A stretch of 54,821 nucleotides of DNA, taken from positions 1-54,821 of the forward strand of contig JACPPG010000011.1 of NCBI GenBank assembly GCA_016191115.1, written 5' to 3'. Below the pieces are notes generated by a model. The model did no database searches. It was given only the letters and a program-made list of their open reading frames with translations, and was not told the origin of the DNA. A program made the position numbers and the translations under genes. Within the stretch, counting starts at the first letter, position 1. Each line of letters starts with the position of its first letter. This DNA comes from Planctomycetia bacterium. GTDB taxonomy: Bacteria > Planctomycetota > Planctomycetia > Pirellulales > JACPPG01. This document shows positions 36,666 to 45,906 of this stretch, in pieces.

Positions 36666-37496
36666 ATGACGCATCCGACGCTCTCCGACAGCCCGATCGA
36701 GGTATTGCGCGGCGATTTCCCGCGCGGGGAGTTCCGCGCGGCGCTGTTCGATTTCGACGGCACGCTGTCGCTCATCCGCCGCAACTGGCAGGCCGTCATG
36801 ATCCCGATGATGGTCGACGTCCTGACCGACACGGGGACCGGCGAAACGTCCGAACAACTGCACGAACACGTCGAAGAGTTCGTGATGCGCCTAAACGGCA
36901 AGCAGACGATCTACCAGATGATCCAACTGGCCGACGAGGTCCGCGCCCGGGGCGGCCGGCCGCTGGAGCCGCTCGACTACAAGCACCGATACCACGACCT
37001 ATTGTGGCAGCAGATCGGCGACCGCGTGGCCGCGCTTAAGGACGGTCGGGCCACGCCTGAAGAAATGACGGTGCCGGGCACGCACCGCTTGCTAGCGCAG
37101 CTTCAAGAACGCGGATTGGCCCTGTACCTGGCCTCGGGAACCGACCTGAAATACGTCCGCGACGAGGTCGCCGTACTGGGCCTGGAAGAGTTCTTCGGGC
37201 CGCACATCTACGGCGCGCTCGACGACTACCAGAACTTCTCGAAAGCCATGATCATCGATCGTATGATCGGCGACATGGGCGTCCAAGGGCACCAACTGCT
37301 GGCCTTCGGCGACGGCTTCGTCGAGATCGAAGAAACGCGCAAGGCCGGCGGCGTCGCCGTGGGCGTGGCCAGCGATGAGGACACGCGCCAAGGGATCAAC
37401 GCCTGGAAGCGGGCTCGCCTGATCCGCGCCGGCGCCGACATCATCATCGGAGACTACCGGCAGCGGGACGAGCTATTGGCGCTGCTGGGCCTTTGA
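36666..37496 (+). CDS. HAD-superfamily phosphatase
   Basis: 276 residues. The catalytic motif is ALFDFDGTLS (Asp29 nucleophile and Asp31). Motif II is LYLASGTD, and motif IV is near LLAFGDGFVEIEETRKAGG with its acidic pair. A helical cap occupies the ~50-150 region. The ATG at 36666 fits; an upstream GTG at 36636 is possible. It probably dephosphorylates a sugar phosphate or nucleotide. It precedes the DHS-like and PfkB genes on the same strand, 76 bases before the former, and so is likely part of their pathway. Confidence 0.85.
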   Translation: MTHPTLSDSPIEVLRGDFPRGEFRAALFDFDGTLSLIRRNWQAVMIPMMVDVLTDTGTGETSEQLHEHVEEFVMRLNGKQTIYQMIQLADEVRARGGRPLEPLDYKHRYHDLLWQQIGDRVAALKDGRATPEEMTVPGTHRLLAQLQERGLALYLASGTDLKYVRDEVAVLGLEEFFGPHIYGALDDYQNFSKAMIIDRMIGDMGVQGHQLLAFGDGFVEIEETRKAGGVAVGVASDEDTRQGINAWKRARLIRAGADIIIGDYRQRDELLALLGL

Positions 37497-37525
37497 CAAC
37501 GGCGTGTGCCCGCAGCGCGTGTGGC

Positions 37526-37542
37526 CACTGGCTCTGCCAGTG
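37526..37542. repeat. CACTGGC-type palindrome in an operon gap
   Basis: CACTGGCTCTGCCAGTG, eight-base arms. It lies between the HAD and DHS-like genes and would form a small hairpin in the mRNA. Confidence 0.6.
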
Positions 37543-37572
37543 CCGTCCGCCACGACAAGGACAAACATTGCG

Positions 37573-38559
37573 GTGACCCGTTTCCCCCGATTCGATCGCA
37601 GCCGCCTGAAGATCAAGCCGCTCGCCGAGCGGCAGCACGATATCGCGCGCGAGTCGCTGTTGGCGCTCGACGAGTTGCCGCCCCCGCTCGACGACGATGC
37701 CATGCGCAGCCTCGCGAAGCTGGGTCAACGCCTCGTCGCCGCGCGGGCTGCCGGCGGCGCGCGGCTGATGCTCATGGGGGCCCACGTCATTCGCGCCGGC
37801 GTCGCCCGGCAACTGATCGACATGATGGAGCGGGGTCTGATCACGCACGTCGGCATGAACGGCGCCGGACCGATCCACGACTACGAGCTGGCCCGCATCG
37901 GCGCCACCTGCGAGAGCGTCGCCCGCTACATCAAAAGCGGCGAGTTTGGCCTGTGGCGCGAGACGGGCGAGATGAACGACTGCGTCGCCCGCGGCGCCGC
38001 CGCGGGGCTGGGACTGGGCGAGGCGCTCGGCCGCGAGATTCTTGAAGGCAGCTTCCCCCACAAGGACACGAGCGTCCTGGCCGCCGGGTACCGGCTGGGC
38101 GTGCCGATCACCGTACACGTCGGCATCGGGTACGACATTCTGCACGAACACCCCAACTTCGACGCGGCCGCCTACGGGACGGCCAGCTATCGCGACTTTC
38201 TCACGTTGTGCAGCACCGTGGCCGGCCTGGAAAACGGCGTCTTTCTGTGCTTCGGCACGGCTGTGATGGGCCCCGAGGTGTACTTGAAGGCCCTCAGCAT
38301 GGCCCGCAACGTGGCGCATCAGGAAGGGCGCGTGATCTGTCATTTCACCACCGCGGCCTTCGACTTGATCGAGATCGCGGGCGATACGGCGCAGGAGGCT
38401 CCGAAGACCAACCCGCAGTACTACTACCGCCCGTGGAAGACGATCCTGGTTCGCACCGTGGCCGACGGCGGGGAAAGCTTCTACGTCCGCGGCGACCACC
38501 GCGCCACGGTTCCCCACCTGCGCCGCGCGGCGCTTCAAGAGGGAGGCATCCGGCCGTGA
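37573..38559 (+). CDS. Deoxyhypusine synthase-like protein
   Basis: 328 residues from GTG. The core resembles the Rossmann-like DHS/DHS-like family of bacteria: RLMLMGAHVIRAGVARQLIDMMERGLITHVGMNGAGPIHDYELA, then FGLWRETGEMNDCV. GVPITVHVGIGYDILHEHP and LCSTVAGLENGVFLCFGTAVMGPEVYLKALSMA form the NAD-binding half. True DHS modifies eIF5A, absent in bacteria, and the catalytic lysine was not identified here. Bacterial members usually lack known substrates. It shares its TGA with the GTG start of the kinase and is flanked by a phosphatase, pointing to sugar-phosphate or glycosylation chemistry. Confidence 0.6.
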   Translation: MTRFPRFDRSRLKIKPLAERQHDIARESLLALDELPPPLDDDAMRSLAKLGQRLVAARAAGGARLMLMGAHVIRAGVARQLIDMMERGLITHVGMNGAGPIHDYELARIGATCESVARYIKSGEFGLWRETGEMNDCVARGAAAGLGLGEALGREILEGSFPHKDTSVLAAGYRLGVPITVHVGIGYDILHEHPNFDAAAYGTASYRDFLTLCSTVAGLENGVFLCFGTAVMGPEVYLKALSMARNVAHQEGRVICHFTTAAFDLIEIAGDTAQEAPKTNPQYYYRPWKTILVRTVADGGESFYVRGDHRATVPHLRRAALQEGGIRP

Positions 38560-39584
38560 TCTCTCTTGAACGGCTGGAATCGGTCCTCGCTGCATTGCCC
38601 ACTCGCTCGATCGGTCTGGTCGGCGACCTGTTCCTGGATCGCTACCTGGAAATCGACCCCGAGCTGCGCGAGCTGTCGATCGAGACGGGCCTCGAGGCCT
38701 ACCAGGTCACGCGCATCCGCAACAGCCCCGGCGCGCTGGGCACGATCATCAACAATCTGGCGGCGCTCGGCGTAGGGAGGCTAGTGCCGGTCACGGTGTT
38801 GGGCGATGACGGGCAAGGCTACGACTTGTTGGCCGCTCTGCGGACCATGTCGGTCGATACGGCCCACGTCATCCAAGACGCAAAGCGACTTACGCCGACG
38901 TACACCAAACCGCTCGTGCGGACCGAGCGCAGCACGTGGCGCGAGCTGAACCGGCTCGACTTGCGAAATCGTACGCCCGTGTCCGCGGTAACGCGCCAGC
39001 GACTTCTTGAGGAACTCGACGCGGTGTTCGAGGCGACCGACGGACTGATCGTGCTCGACCAGGTGAACGAAGAGGATTGGGGCGTCATCGGGCCGGCTGT
39101 GCGCGAACACCTGGCCCAACTCGCGCGGCGGCGCCCGGAGAAGCTGATGTTCATCGACAGCCGGGCCCACATTGCGCGCTTTCGCTTCGGGACGCTCAAG
39201 CCCAACGTGCACGAATGTCTGGCGGCGCTCGGACGCGGGGATGCCGCCGACCCGCTCGTTGCGGCACGCGACTTCGCGCGGCTGACCGGTTGCCCGCTCT
39301 ACTGCACGCTCGCGGAGCGCGGCATCCTGGTGGCCGACGGGCAGGGCGAAGCGACGCTCGCGGCGGGTTACCCCGTCGAGGGACCGGTCGATTCGGTTGG
39401 CGCGGGCGACAGCGCGACGGCGGGCATCGTCTCGGCCCTGTTGGCCGGCGCGACGCGCGTCGAGGCCGCGGCCGTCGGCAACCTGGTCGCCTCGATCACG
39501 GTCCAGCAGCTTGGCACGACCGGCACCGCCAGCCCGCGGCAGGTCGAAGAACGATGGCGGCAGGTGCACCCTCGGGCGCCCTGA
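38556..39584 (+). CDS. PfkB-family sugar kinase, RfaE/HldE kinase-like
   Basis: 342-residue ribokinase-fold kinase. Its start, SIGLVGDLFLDRYLEIDPELRELSIETGL, and the SPGALGTIINNLAALG block resemble the heptose kinase domain of HldE/RfaE. The C-terminal PfkB signature is DSVGAGDSATAGIVSALLAGA, with the catalytic Asp in GAGDS. LTPTYTKPLVRTERSTWRELNRLD is the sugar/metal-loop region. It overlaps the DHS-like stop as GTGA and has GGGAGG at 38541-38546. It probably phosphorylates a sugar or sugar phosphate used by the neighbours. The nucleotidyltransferase half of HldE is missing. Confidence 0.82.
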   Translation: MISLERLESVLAALPTRSIGLVGDLFLDRYLEIDPELRELSIETGLEAYQVTRIRNSPGALGTIINNLAALGVGRLVPVTVLGDDGQGYDLLAALRTMSVDTAHVIQDAKRLTPTYTKPLVRTERSTWRELNRLDLRNRTPVSAVTRQRLLEELDAVFEATDGLIVLDQVNEEDWGVIGPAVREHLAQLARRRPEKLMFIDSRAHIARFRFGTLKPNVHECLAALGRGDAADPLVAARDFARLTGCPLYCTLAERGILVADGQGEATLAAGYPVEGPVDSVGAGDSATAGIVSALLAGATRVEAAAVGNLVASITVQQLGTTGTASPRQVEERWRQVHPRAP

Positions 39585-39611
39585 TGCGGTCGCGGCTTCC
39601 GCGGCAACACC

Positions 39612-39665
39612 AGCCCGAAGCGCCAGCGGCGGCAGCGCCGGACTCCCTCGCTGGCGCTTCGGGCT
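39612..39665. repeat. Hairpin with perfect 16-bp arms
   Basis: AGCCCGAAGCGCCAGC (39612-39627) pairs exactly with GCTGGCGCTTCGGGCT (39650-39665). It lies 27 bases after the kinase stop and could end that operon. Confidence 0.6.
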
Positions 39666-39709
39666 AGTGTCGATCGCCACGTCCCGGAAAGGGTTCGGTG
39701 CGACTCCAA

Positions 39710-39807
39710 CAGCCTGTTGAAAAAGGGGGACAGGCACCTCGCCACTTGCGAAAGACGCTGAGACGTCCCCGGTCGCTCGGAGCCAGTCCCCCTTTTTCAA
39801 CAGGCTG
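39710..39807. repeat. 98-bp element with perfect 21-bp inverted ends
   Basis: Arms 39710-39730 and 39787-39807 are exact complements (CAGCCTGTTGAAAAAGGGGG type). The inner words GGGACAGGCACC and GGAGCCAGTCCC match the two halves of family A, so they may share origin. It is non-coding. Confidence 0.7.
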
Positions 39808-40003
39808 CCAACGCGTTTGCCGGCTTTTTGCGGCCTGCCCCACACTTTGGGGCGCGGAGCTTTGGCCGCACGTTGACGATTTGCTCGCGCAATCCTAACA
39901 TCGTCCGGTAGAGTCTCTCGCAGGCGAACGCCCGCCCCGCCCCGCCTGGCGCGGCGGAGCCTGCCAAGCCGTCACCTCACGAAAAAGAAAGGGGGAACGG
40001 GCG

Positions 40004-40327
40004 ATGCCACTTTTTGAAGTGGAGACCGAGTCGCACATCATCATCACCTGGGCCAACGATCAAGATGCCGCCGCCGACGTCGTTCACGACGCCTATCCCG
40101 GCGAAAAAGTCATGCGGCTCACCAAGCGGCCGCGGGACACCTGGGTAATCTCCAAGACCGCGCTGGGCATCGCCCGCCTGGGCGATCCGTGCAACACGGC
40201 TCGCGACTGCCTGGCCAAGGCCGCCGGCGACAAGGTGCACGCCATTCGCCTGTACATGCACGAAACCGGTTCCGACCTCGAACGCGCCCGCAAGGTCATC
40301 GAGTCGAACATGGTGATGGGCTGGTAA
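40004..40327 (+). CDS. Small hypothetical protein
   Basis: 107 residues, not recognised. It starts MPLFEVETESHIIITWANDQDAAADVV and ends ERARKVIESNMVMGW, mostly alpha/beta without membrane helices or signal peptide. A GGGGGAACGGGCG stretch precedes the ATG. The gene before it is the PfkB kinase across a repeat; the cupin converges. The reading frame looks real from codon use and the sharp gene boundaries. Confidence 0.6.
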   Translation: MPLFEVETESHIIITWANDQDAAADVVHDAYPGEKVMRLTKRPRDTWVISKTALGIARLGDPCNTARDCLAKAAGDKVHAIRLYMHETGSDLERARKVIESNMVMGW

Positions 40328-40398
40328 CAGGCCAGGGGCGAGAGACCACAGGCTAGAGGAAGCCTCGGGTTTCCCATTCTTCCTCTGGCCTGTAGCCT
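40328..40398. terminator. Convergent hairpin between hypothetical and cupin genes
   Basis: CACAGGCTAGAGGAAG pairs imperfectly with CTTCCTCTGGCCTGTAG, giving a hairpin with the GCCTCGGGTTTCCCATT loop. It could end both converging genes. Confidence 0.35.
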
Positions 40399-40758
40399 CT
40401 AGCCTGGAAAGTACAGATCGCCGTCGCTGATGTCGGGGATGCCGATCACCAGCACCCGCATCCGTCCCGCCGCCCCGTGAACGACGCCGGGCGGAATGTG
40501 CACGAGCGACCCTTTTCGGACCGGATGATCGACGCCGTCGAGCCGCACGGTTCCCTCGCCCTCCAGCACGTAGTACAGCTCGGTTGCCACGCGATGATAG
40601 TGCTCGCGGGCCCCGTCGATGTCGACCGCGTGCGCCCACGCGGCGACGTGCTCGTCCAGCCGACTGATGAGGAGATGCCGCCAGCCACAAGTGCTCCGCT
40701 CGCGCGGGGCCTCGCCTTCGTGCCGGACAAGCGTCGGACTATTGCTGACGGTGGTCAT
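40399..40758 (-). CDS. Single-domain cupin protein
   Basis: 119-residue cupin. Metal-site motifs are HYHRVATELYYVLEGEG (motif 1 with two His and Glu) and PGVVHGAAG (motif 2 His), separated by VRLDGVDHPVRKGSLVHIP. Such proteins bind sugars, small acids or act as isomerases. The ATG at 40758 has GGAGA upstream. It follows the first membrane-TPR gene in the same direction with a 20-base gap. Confidence 0.85.
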   Translation of the reverse strand: MTTVSNSPTLVRHEGEAPRERSTCGWRHLLISRLDEHVAAWAHAVDIDGAREHYHRVATELYYVLEGEGTVRLDGVDHPVRKGSLVHIPPGVVHGAAGRMRVLVIGIPDISDGDLYFPG

Positions 40759-40778
40759 AGGTTCTCCGGATATTAGGC

Positions 40779-42893
40779 TTATCGTGGGCGGGCCGCCTGT
40801 TGTGCCGCTCGCACGCTCTTGAGCTTCTCGGCGCACGCGGCGTTTTGTGGGTCGATGCGTAGCGCAGTTTCCAATTCCGCCGCGGCCCGGTCAAGCTGCC
40901 CCTGTGCCACGAGCACGGTCGCCAGCGCCAGGCGAACGGCCACGTCCCCCGGCCCCAGCAACGCGGCCCGCTGCAAGTAGGCCACGGCCTGCTCGTGCCG
41001 CCCGATCCCTTCGTAGGCGCATCCCAGGTGGAAATTCGCCTGAAGGCTATTCGGATTGATCCGCGCGGCCTCGATAAAGTACGGCAGCGCCTCGGCCGGC
41101 CGCCCGCGGTCGTAGAGCAGCATGCCCATCGTGTCGTGCGCAAGCGCCAGGCGCGGGTCGATCCTCAGGGCTTGCTCGATCTGCGTCAGGGCATCGTCGA
41201 ATCGGCCCAGCCGCGCGAGCGCCCGCCCTAGCCCGCAATAGGCCGTGGCGTACCTCGGATCGCGCTCGATCGCCGTGCGATAGTGGGCCACGGCCTCGTC
41301 GAATCGCCCCAACTCGACCAATGTGTTTCCCAGGTTGTTGTAAATCTCCTGAAGATTGGGATTCAGCGCCCTCGCCCGCTCCAGATGGGCCAGCGCGTCG
41401 GCGGGACGGCCGACGAACACCAGGCTGATGGCCAGGGCATTGTGCGTGTCGGGCAGATCGGGATTGAGGGCAAGCGCCGCCTCGTAGTGTTCCACGGCCA
41501 GCGGGTAGTTCCCCTGCCCGGCGACGTGCCAGGCGTAGTTGTGGTGGGCGGCCCAACTGTCGGGATTCTTGGCGACGGTGTCGTTGTAAAGCGTTTCGAG
41601 GTCGCGGTAGATGTGGGTCTGGCGATACGTCAGCGCTGCCAGCACGACGATGAGCGTCCCGGCCACAAGGTGCGCGATGCGCCGCCCGTCGGGCCGCAGC
41701 CGCGCCGCCACGGTCCCGGCGATGGCCGCTGCCAGGACCATGAGAGCGACGCTGGCGTGATACTGAAAGTGGTCCGCCACGAACGAGTAGCGAAAGGGAT
41801 ACACGTTGAAGAATCCCAAGGCTGGCATGAGCACGCCCGCGAAGATCAGCACCGCCGCCAACGGCCCGCGGCCGATGCGCTTCCGCGCGAGCCACAATCC
41901 GACCATCACCGCCAGCACGCCGGCCGGATACGCGTATTGCCACCACGCGTGGGCGTCGATCGAGAACCGCGGATAGAAAAACACGAGCGGCCACGGCCAC
42001 GCGAGCTTGCCGGCGTAGAACCACAAGGCCCGGCCGGCAACCAGCAAGCGATCCACCGGCGACAGGTCCCACTCGGCCCCTTGGGCCCCGACGTGATGTT
42101 GCTCGAGCCATACGGTAAACAGCCCCAACCCGGCGCCGACGGCGAAAAACGGCACCAGGGGAACGACGTCGCGCCAACCGATCCGGCCCCGCTTCCACCA
42201 GTAGACGACCAATAGCACCGCCGGCAGCGAGGCCACCACCGTCTTGCTCAAGAGCGCCAACGCAAATAGCGCGAAGGCCAGCCCGTAGTATTCCCACCGG
42301 CGTTCTGGCGACAAACGAGCGCGGGCGGCCCCTTCGTCGACCTCGGCGGGCGCGAAGCGCAAATAGCACGACATCGACAGTAGCGCCAAAACGAGCGACA
42401 GCACGTTCTTCCGCTCGGTGATCCAGGCCACGCTCTCCACGCACACGGGATGTACGGCAAAGAGAGCCGCCGCCAGCCACGCCCCCGCCACCCGCAATCG
42501 CACCAGCAGCCGCCACAGCAGGATCGCGCTCGTGGCGTGCAGCAAGATGTTCGTCAGGTGGTAGCCCGCCGGCTTCAATTCCCACAGGTGATATTCGATC
42601 CAGAACGTCGTGTGTACGAGTGGGTAGTATTGCGGCAACGAGCGGGGCACAAACCATATCTGCCGCAGCCCGTCCGACGAGCGGAGCGTCGCATTGCCCG
42701 TGATGTGAAGGTCGTCATCCCACGCATAGCCGGCCGAGAGCGCCGGCAGGTATGCCGCTAGCGCGAGCGCGACGAGCAGACCACCGGCAAGCCAAGGCCG
42801 CAGCCGCTCCCACGTCTCCTGGTCCGTGGTTCGGCGGCGCCGCCGCGACGTCGCGCGGCCAGACGGAGCGATTGCTTTGGCCGATTTGCTCAT
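40779..42893 (-). CDS. Membrane-TPR protein, GT-C/TMTC-like (second of tandem pair)
   Basis: 704 residues. Residues ~33-440 hold about ten helices with AGYAWDDDLHITGN after the first helix, whose DDD recalls the GT-C glycosyltransferase acidic loop, then YYPLVHTTFWIEYHLW and AAALFAVHPVCVESVAWITERKNVLS. Residues ~445-700 are about seven TPRs with the A-x-x-x-Y and P motifs (AVEHYEAALALNPDLPDTHNALA). Eukaryotic TMTC proteins with this plan are O-mannosyltransferases. A bacterial sugar transferase role is inference. It is a close paralog of the next gene. Confidence 0.8.
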   Translation of the reverse strand: MSKSAKAIAPSGRATSRRRRRTTDQETWERLRPWLAGGLLVALALAAYLPALSAGYAWDDDLHITGNATLRSSDGLRQIWFVPRSLPQYYPLVHTTFWIEYHLWELKPAGYHLTNILLHATSAILLWRLLVRLRVAGAWLAAALFAVHPVCVESVAWITERKNVLSLVLALLSMSCYLRFAPAEVDEGAARARLSPERRWEYYGLAFALFALALLSKTVVASLPAVLLVVYWWKRGRIGWRDVVPLVPFFAVGAGLGLFTVWLEQHHVGAQGAEWDLSPVDRLLVAGRALWFYAGKLAWPWPLVFFYPRFSIDAHAWWQYAYPAGVLAVMVGLWLARKRIGRGPLAAVLIFAGVLMPALGFFNVYPFRYSFVADHFQYHASVALMVLAAAIAGTVAARLRPDGRRIAHLVAGTLIVVLAALTYRQTHIYRDLETLYNDTVAKNPDSWAAHHNYAWHVAGQGNYPLAVEHYEAALALNPDLPDTHNALAISLVFVGRPADALAHLERARALNPNLQEIYNNLGNTLVELGRFDEAVAHYRTAIERDPRYATAYCGLGRALARLGRFDDALTQIEQALRIDPRLALAHDTMGMLLYDRGRPAEALPYFIEAARINPNSLQANFHLGCAYEGIGRHEQAVAYLQRAALLGPGDVAVRLALATVLVAQGQLDRAAAELETALRIDPQNAACAEKLKSVRAAQQAARPR

Positions 42894-42923
42894 GAGGAAC
42901 GTCGACAGCCGCTGTGCATTCGA

Positions 42924-45053
42924 TTAGGGGGTTGCGTCGTCGCGGCGCGCCTCGCCGCGCGCCCGTTCGAGATGGGCCTGCGCCTCGGCCGCATCCGGGT
43001 TCAAGCGCAAAGCCTCGCGGTACACGACGGCGGCCTGCTTTCTGTCGCCCAACTGTTCCAGCGCCTGTCCAAGCTTGCTCCACGCATCGTAATGCGCCGG
43101 ACGCCGCTTGACCGCTTCGGCATATTCCTGGGCCGCCAGGCGCAACTGTCCTTTGTGCGCCCACGCGCCCGCAAGATCGTAGTGGGCCTGCGCCACGGCC
43201 GGGTCCAGCTCAACGGCGGCCTGCAAGTGCTCAATCGCTTCCACATCCCGCCCCTGGGCGGACAGAATCACGCCCAGGGCGTGGTGCGCCTTGGCATAGC
43301 CCGGCCGGGCGGCCAAGGCGCGGCGGAAGTAATCCTCCGCTTCCGCCAGGTTGCCCGACGTGCTGGCGAGGGAGCCCATCCCAAGAAGCGAAGGGGCATC
43401 GGCGGGGGAGATCGCAAGGGCCTGGCCGAACTGCTCTCGCGCCTCCTTCGGCCGCTTGGCCTGCACGAGCGCGAATCCCAGCCCCCGATAGGCCTCGACG
43501 CACTTGGGGTCCAGGCGCGCGGCCTCGCGAAGATGGCGCATACTTTCTTCGAGCTCGGCCGGCGGGAAACCGTGCCGCTCGCTTTGGCTCAACAGGATAT
43601 GGCCGACGTTGTGCTGCACGAGCGCCTCGTCCGGATTGAGGCGCAGGGCCTTTTGAGCCAGCTCGCCCGCTTCATCGAGACGTCCCTGGGCGTCGAGGTG
43701 GGCGCTTAGGTTCGCGTACGCAATCCAGCCATCGGGATTCTTGGCGATTGTGTCGCCCAGCAGAGTCTCCACGTTGCGATACACGTTCGCCTGCCGGGCG
43801 GTCAGCACGGCGAGCGCGGCGATGACCGTCCCCGCCGCGGTGTATGCGATCGGACGGCGCGTGACGCTCAACCGCGCGATCGCCGTCGCGGCGGCAGCCG
43901 CCGCCAGCGCAATCAACCCCAGGCTCGCATGATATTGAAAATGGTCGGCCACGAAGCTGTACCGCGTGTAGTAGACATTGAAGAACCCCAAGACCGGGAC
44001 GAGGACGCCGGCGAAGATGAGCGCCGCCGCCAGGGGTCCCCGGCCGATCCGCTTCCGCGCGGTCCACATTGCCACCACCACCAGCACTGCCGCCGCCGGA
44101 AGAACGTACTGCCACCACTGGCCCGTGTCGATGGTCCATCGCGGATAGTGAAACATGACGGGGTAGGGCCAGGCAAGCTTGCCGGCGTAGAACCACAGCC
44201 CGCGCCCGGCGATGAGCAGCCTTTCCACCGGGCCGCGGTGCCACTGCGGACCACGGGCCTGCACGTGCCCGCTCTCGACCCACACGGTCACCAGCCCCAT
44301 GGCGACGGCCAGCGCGAAGAACGGCGCGAGCGCCACCACGTCGCGACGGGCGATCGCCCCCCGTTTCCACCAGCACAGGACCAAGAGCACGGCCGGCAAC
44401 GTGACGACGGCCGTCTTGCTCAACAGCGCAACGGCAAAGAGCGCCAACGCCCAATAGTAGTAGCGCCGAGCTCCGGGCGACTCGCCCTCGTCGATCGCCA
44501 TCCACGGCGCAAATCGTAAATAGCAAAGCATCGACGAGAGAGCCAGCGCCAGGCTCAGCACGTTCTTCCGCTCGGTCACCCAGGCCACGCTCTCGACGTG
44601 AACCGGGTGTACGGCGAAAAGGGCGGCGGCCAGCCACGCGCCGGGGACGCCCAGCCGGCAGAGCAACCGCCACACGAGCAGGGCGTTCACGGCGTGCAAT
44701 AGCACGTTCACCGCGTGGTAGCCCAAGGGCGCCAGGCCCCACAAATGGTACTCGATCCAAAACGTCGTGTAGACGAGCGGATAGTACTGGGGCACGGCGC
44801 CGGGCTCGAACCACAGTTGCGCAAGGCCCGGCCAAGAGCGCAGCGGCAGGTTCTCTGTAACGTACTGATCGTCGTCCCAAACGAATCCGGCGCGATAGAC
44901 CGGCACGTAGGTCAGCACCACCAGCCCCACCAGGGCGACGGCCGCCCACGCGGGCCGGCCGAGCGGCCCGGTCGCGGCGGTCGCGCGGGCCGGCTGACGG
45001 GGCCCGCCGCGGGGACGCTCTTTGCGAGTGGGACTGGGCATGGCACGTTTCAT
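42924..45053 (-). CDS. Membrane-TPR protein, GT-C/TMTC-like (first of tandem pair)
   Basis: 709 residues from ATG 45053. It keeps the blocks AGFVWDDDQYVTEN, YYPLVYTTFWIEYHLWGL, AAALFAVHPVHVESVAWVTERKNVLSLALALSSMLCYLRF, LLIAGRGLWFYAGKLAWPYPVMF and LGFFNVYYTRYSFVADHFQYHASLG seen in the paralog. The TPR part has about eight repeats. The close likeness of the membrane domain with diverged TPR tails indicates tandem duplication followed by change of the partner surface. A longer start at 45191 seems less likely. Confidence 0.8.
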   Translation of the reverse strand: MKRAMPSPTRKERPRGGPRQPARATAATGPLGRPAWAAVALVGLVVLTYVPVYRAGFVWDDDQYVTENLPLRSWPGLAQLWFEPGAVPQYYPLVYTTFWIEYHLWGLAPLGYHAVNVLLHAVNALLVWRLLCRLGVPGAWLAAALFAVHPVHVESVAWVTERKNVLSLALALSSMLCYLRFAPWMAIDEGESPGARRYYYWALALFAVALLSKTAVVTLPAVLLVLCWWKRGAIARRDVVALAPFFALAVAMGLVTVWVESGHVQARGPQWHRGPVERLLIAGRGLWFYAGKLAWPYPVMFHYPRWTIDTGQWWQYVLPAAAVLVVVAMWTARKRIGRGPLAAALIFAGVLVPVLGFFNVYYTRYSFVADHFQYHASLGLIALAAAAAATAIARLSVTRRPIAYTAAGTVIAALAVLTARQANVYRNVETLLGDTIAKNPDGWIAYANLSAHLDAQGRLDEAGELAQKALRLNPDEALVQHNVGHILLSQSERHGFPPAELEESMRHLREAARLDPKCVEAYRGLGFALVQAKRPKEAREQFGQALAISPADAPSLLGMGSLASTSGNLAEAEDYFRRALAARPGYAKAHHALGVILSAQGRDVEAIEHLQAAVELDPAVAQAHYDLAGAWAHKGQLRLAAQEYAEAVKRRPAHYDAWSKLGQALEQLGDRKQAAVVYREALRLNPDAAEAQAHLERARGEARRDDATP

Positions 45054-45249
45054 TGTGCGCTGGCGGCGGCGTCCGGCGGAATCGGATTCGTTCGGCCCAC
45101 GGACGCCCCGTGCCGAACGGACCGACGCCCTATCGGGCTTGCCGGCCCGGAATCGCGCTTGCGGCTTAGCAGGAACCCGTCCAGATGACATTGCCCGCTT
45201 GACAGACCGCCCCGTTCTGACGCTCGCTTTTCCGTCGCGGACGTTCGCA

Positions 45250-45906
45250 TCACCGCACGAGCGTCGCGAAGTAGGCGATGATCGCCAGGATGGCGATCGC
45301 CATGCCGACCGTGGCCACGACCACCCGATCGTTCAGCAACTGCACCACTTCCCGCGGCTTGGGCTCGATGCCGGCGCCGAAGTCATGCCCGCACCATTCG
45401 CACCGCCGCAGGTAGACCGGTCGGAACGCCTCGTCGCAGGTCGGGCACAATAACAGCGCTGTATCGGGATCGTCCGCGTCCGCCGGGCCGTCGGCCAGCG
45501 GAAAATTCACGCTCGCCGTCTGACACGCCGGGCACACCGTCATCCGCGGCTTGTCGCACCGCGGGCAAAGCGGCGGCGCGTAAAGCTCGCGCGCCGCGCG
45601 CTCCTCGCTCTCGCGCGGCTCCCGTCCGTCGAGTCCGGCCGCGTCCGCCTCATCGTGGGTCGCCGCGCCAGCGGACTCCGCTCGATACTGCCGCACGATC
45701 TCGCGGGCGGCCGGCTCGTCCGCTTCGGCCACGACCACGCGCGGGGCGATCGACCAGCCCAGCGGCAGATCGCCGGCGGCCGCCTGCAGGGCGTCGTTAA
45801 TAACCACGGCCTCGATGCCCGCTTCGGCCAGCCGATTGCGGACCATAAACGCCTGCCCCGGCCGCACGTCGGTGAAGACGACAACTTGGCGCTCGCTGGT
45901 GGACAT
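45250..45906 (-). CDS. DUF2007-like zinc-ribbon membrane protein
   Basis: 218 residues. The N-terminal ~75 (VVVFTDVRPGQAFMVRNRLAEAGIEAVVINDAL ... PRVVVAEADEPAAREIVRQY) is the DUF2007/putative signal-transducing fold. Then come CPRCDKPRMTVCPAC and CPTCDEAFRPVYLRRCEWCG, two zinc ribbons. A C-terminal helix VVVATVGMAIAILAIIAYFATL anchors it. Function unknown; possibly a sensor of the membrane. Confidence 0.78.
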   Translation of the reverse strand: MSTSERQVVVFTDVRPGQAFMVRNRLAEAGIEAVVINDALQAAAGDLPLGWSIAPRVVVAEADEPAAREIVRQYRAESAGAATHDEADAAGLDGREPRESEERAARELYAPPLCPRCDKPRMTVCPACQTASVNFPLADGPADADDPDTALLLCPTCDEAFRPVYLRRCEWCGHDFGAGIEPKPREVVQLLNDRVVVATVGMAIAILAIIAYFATLVR

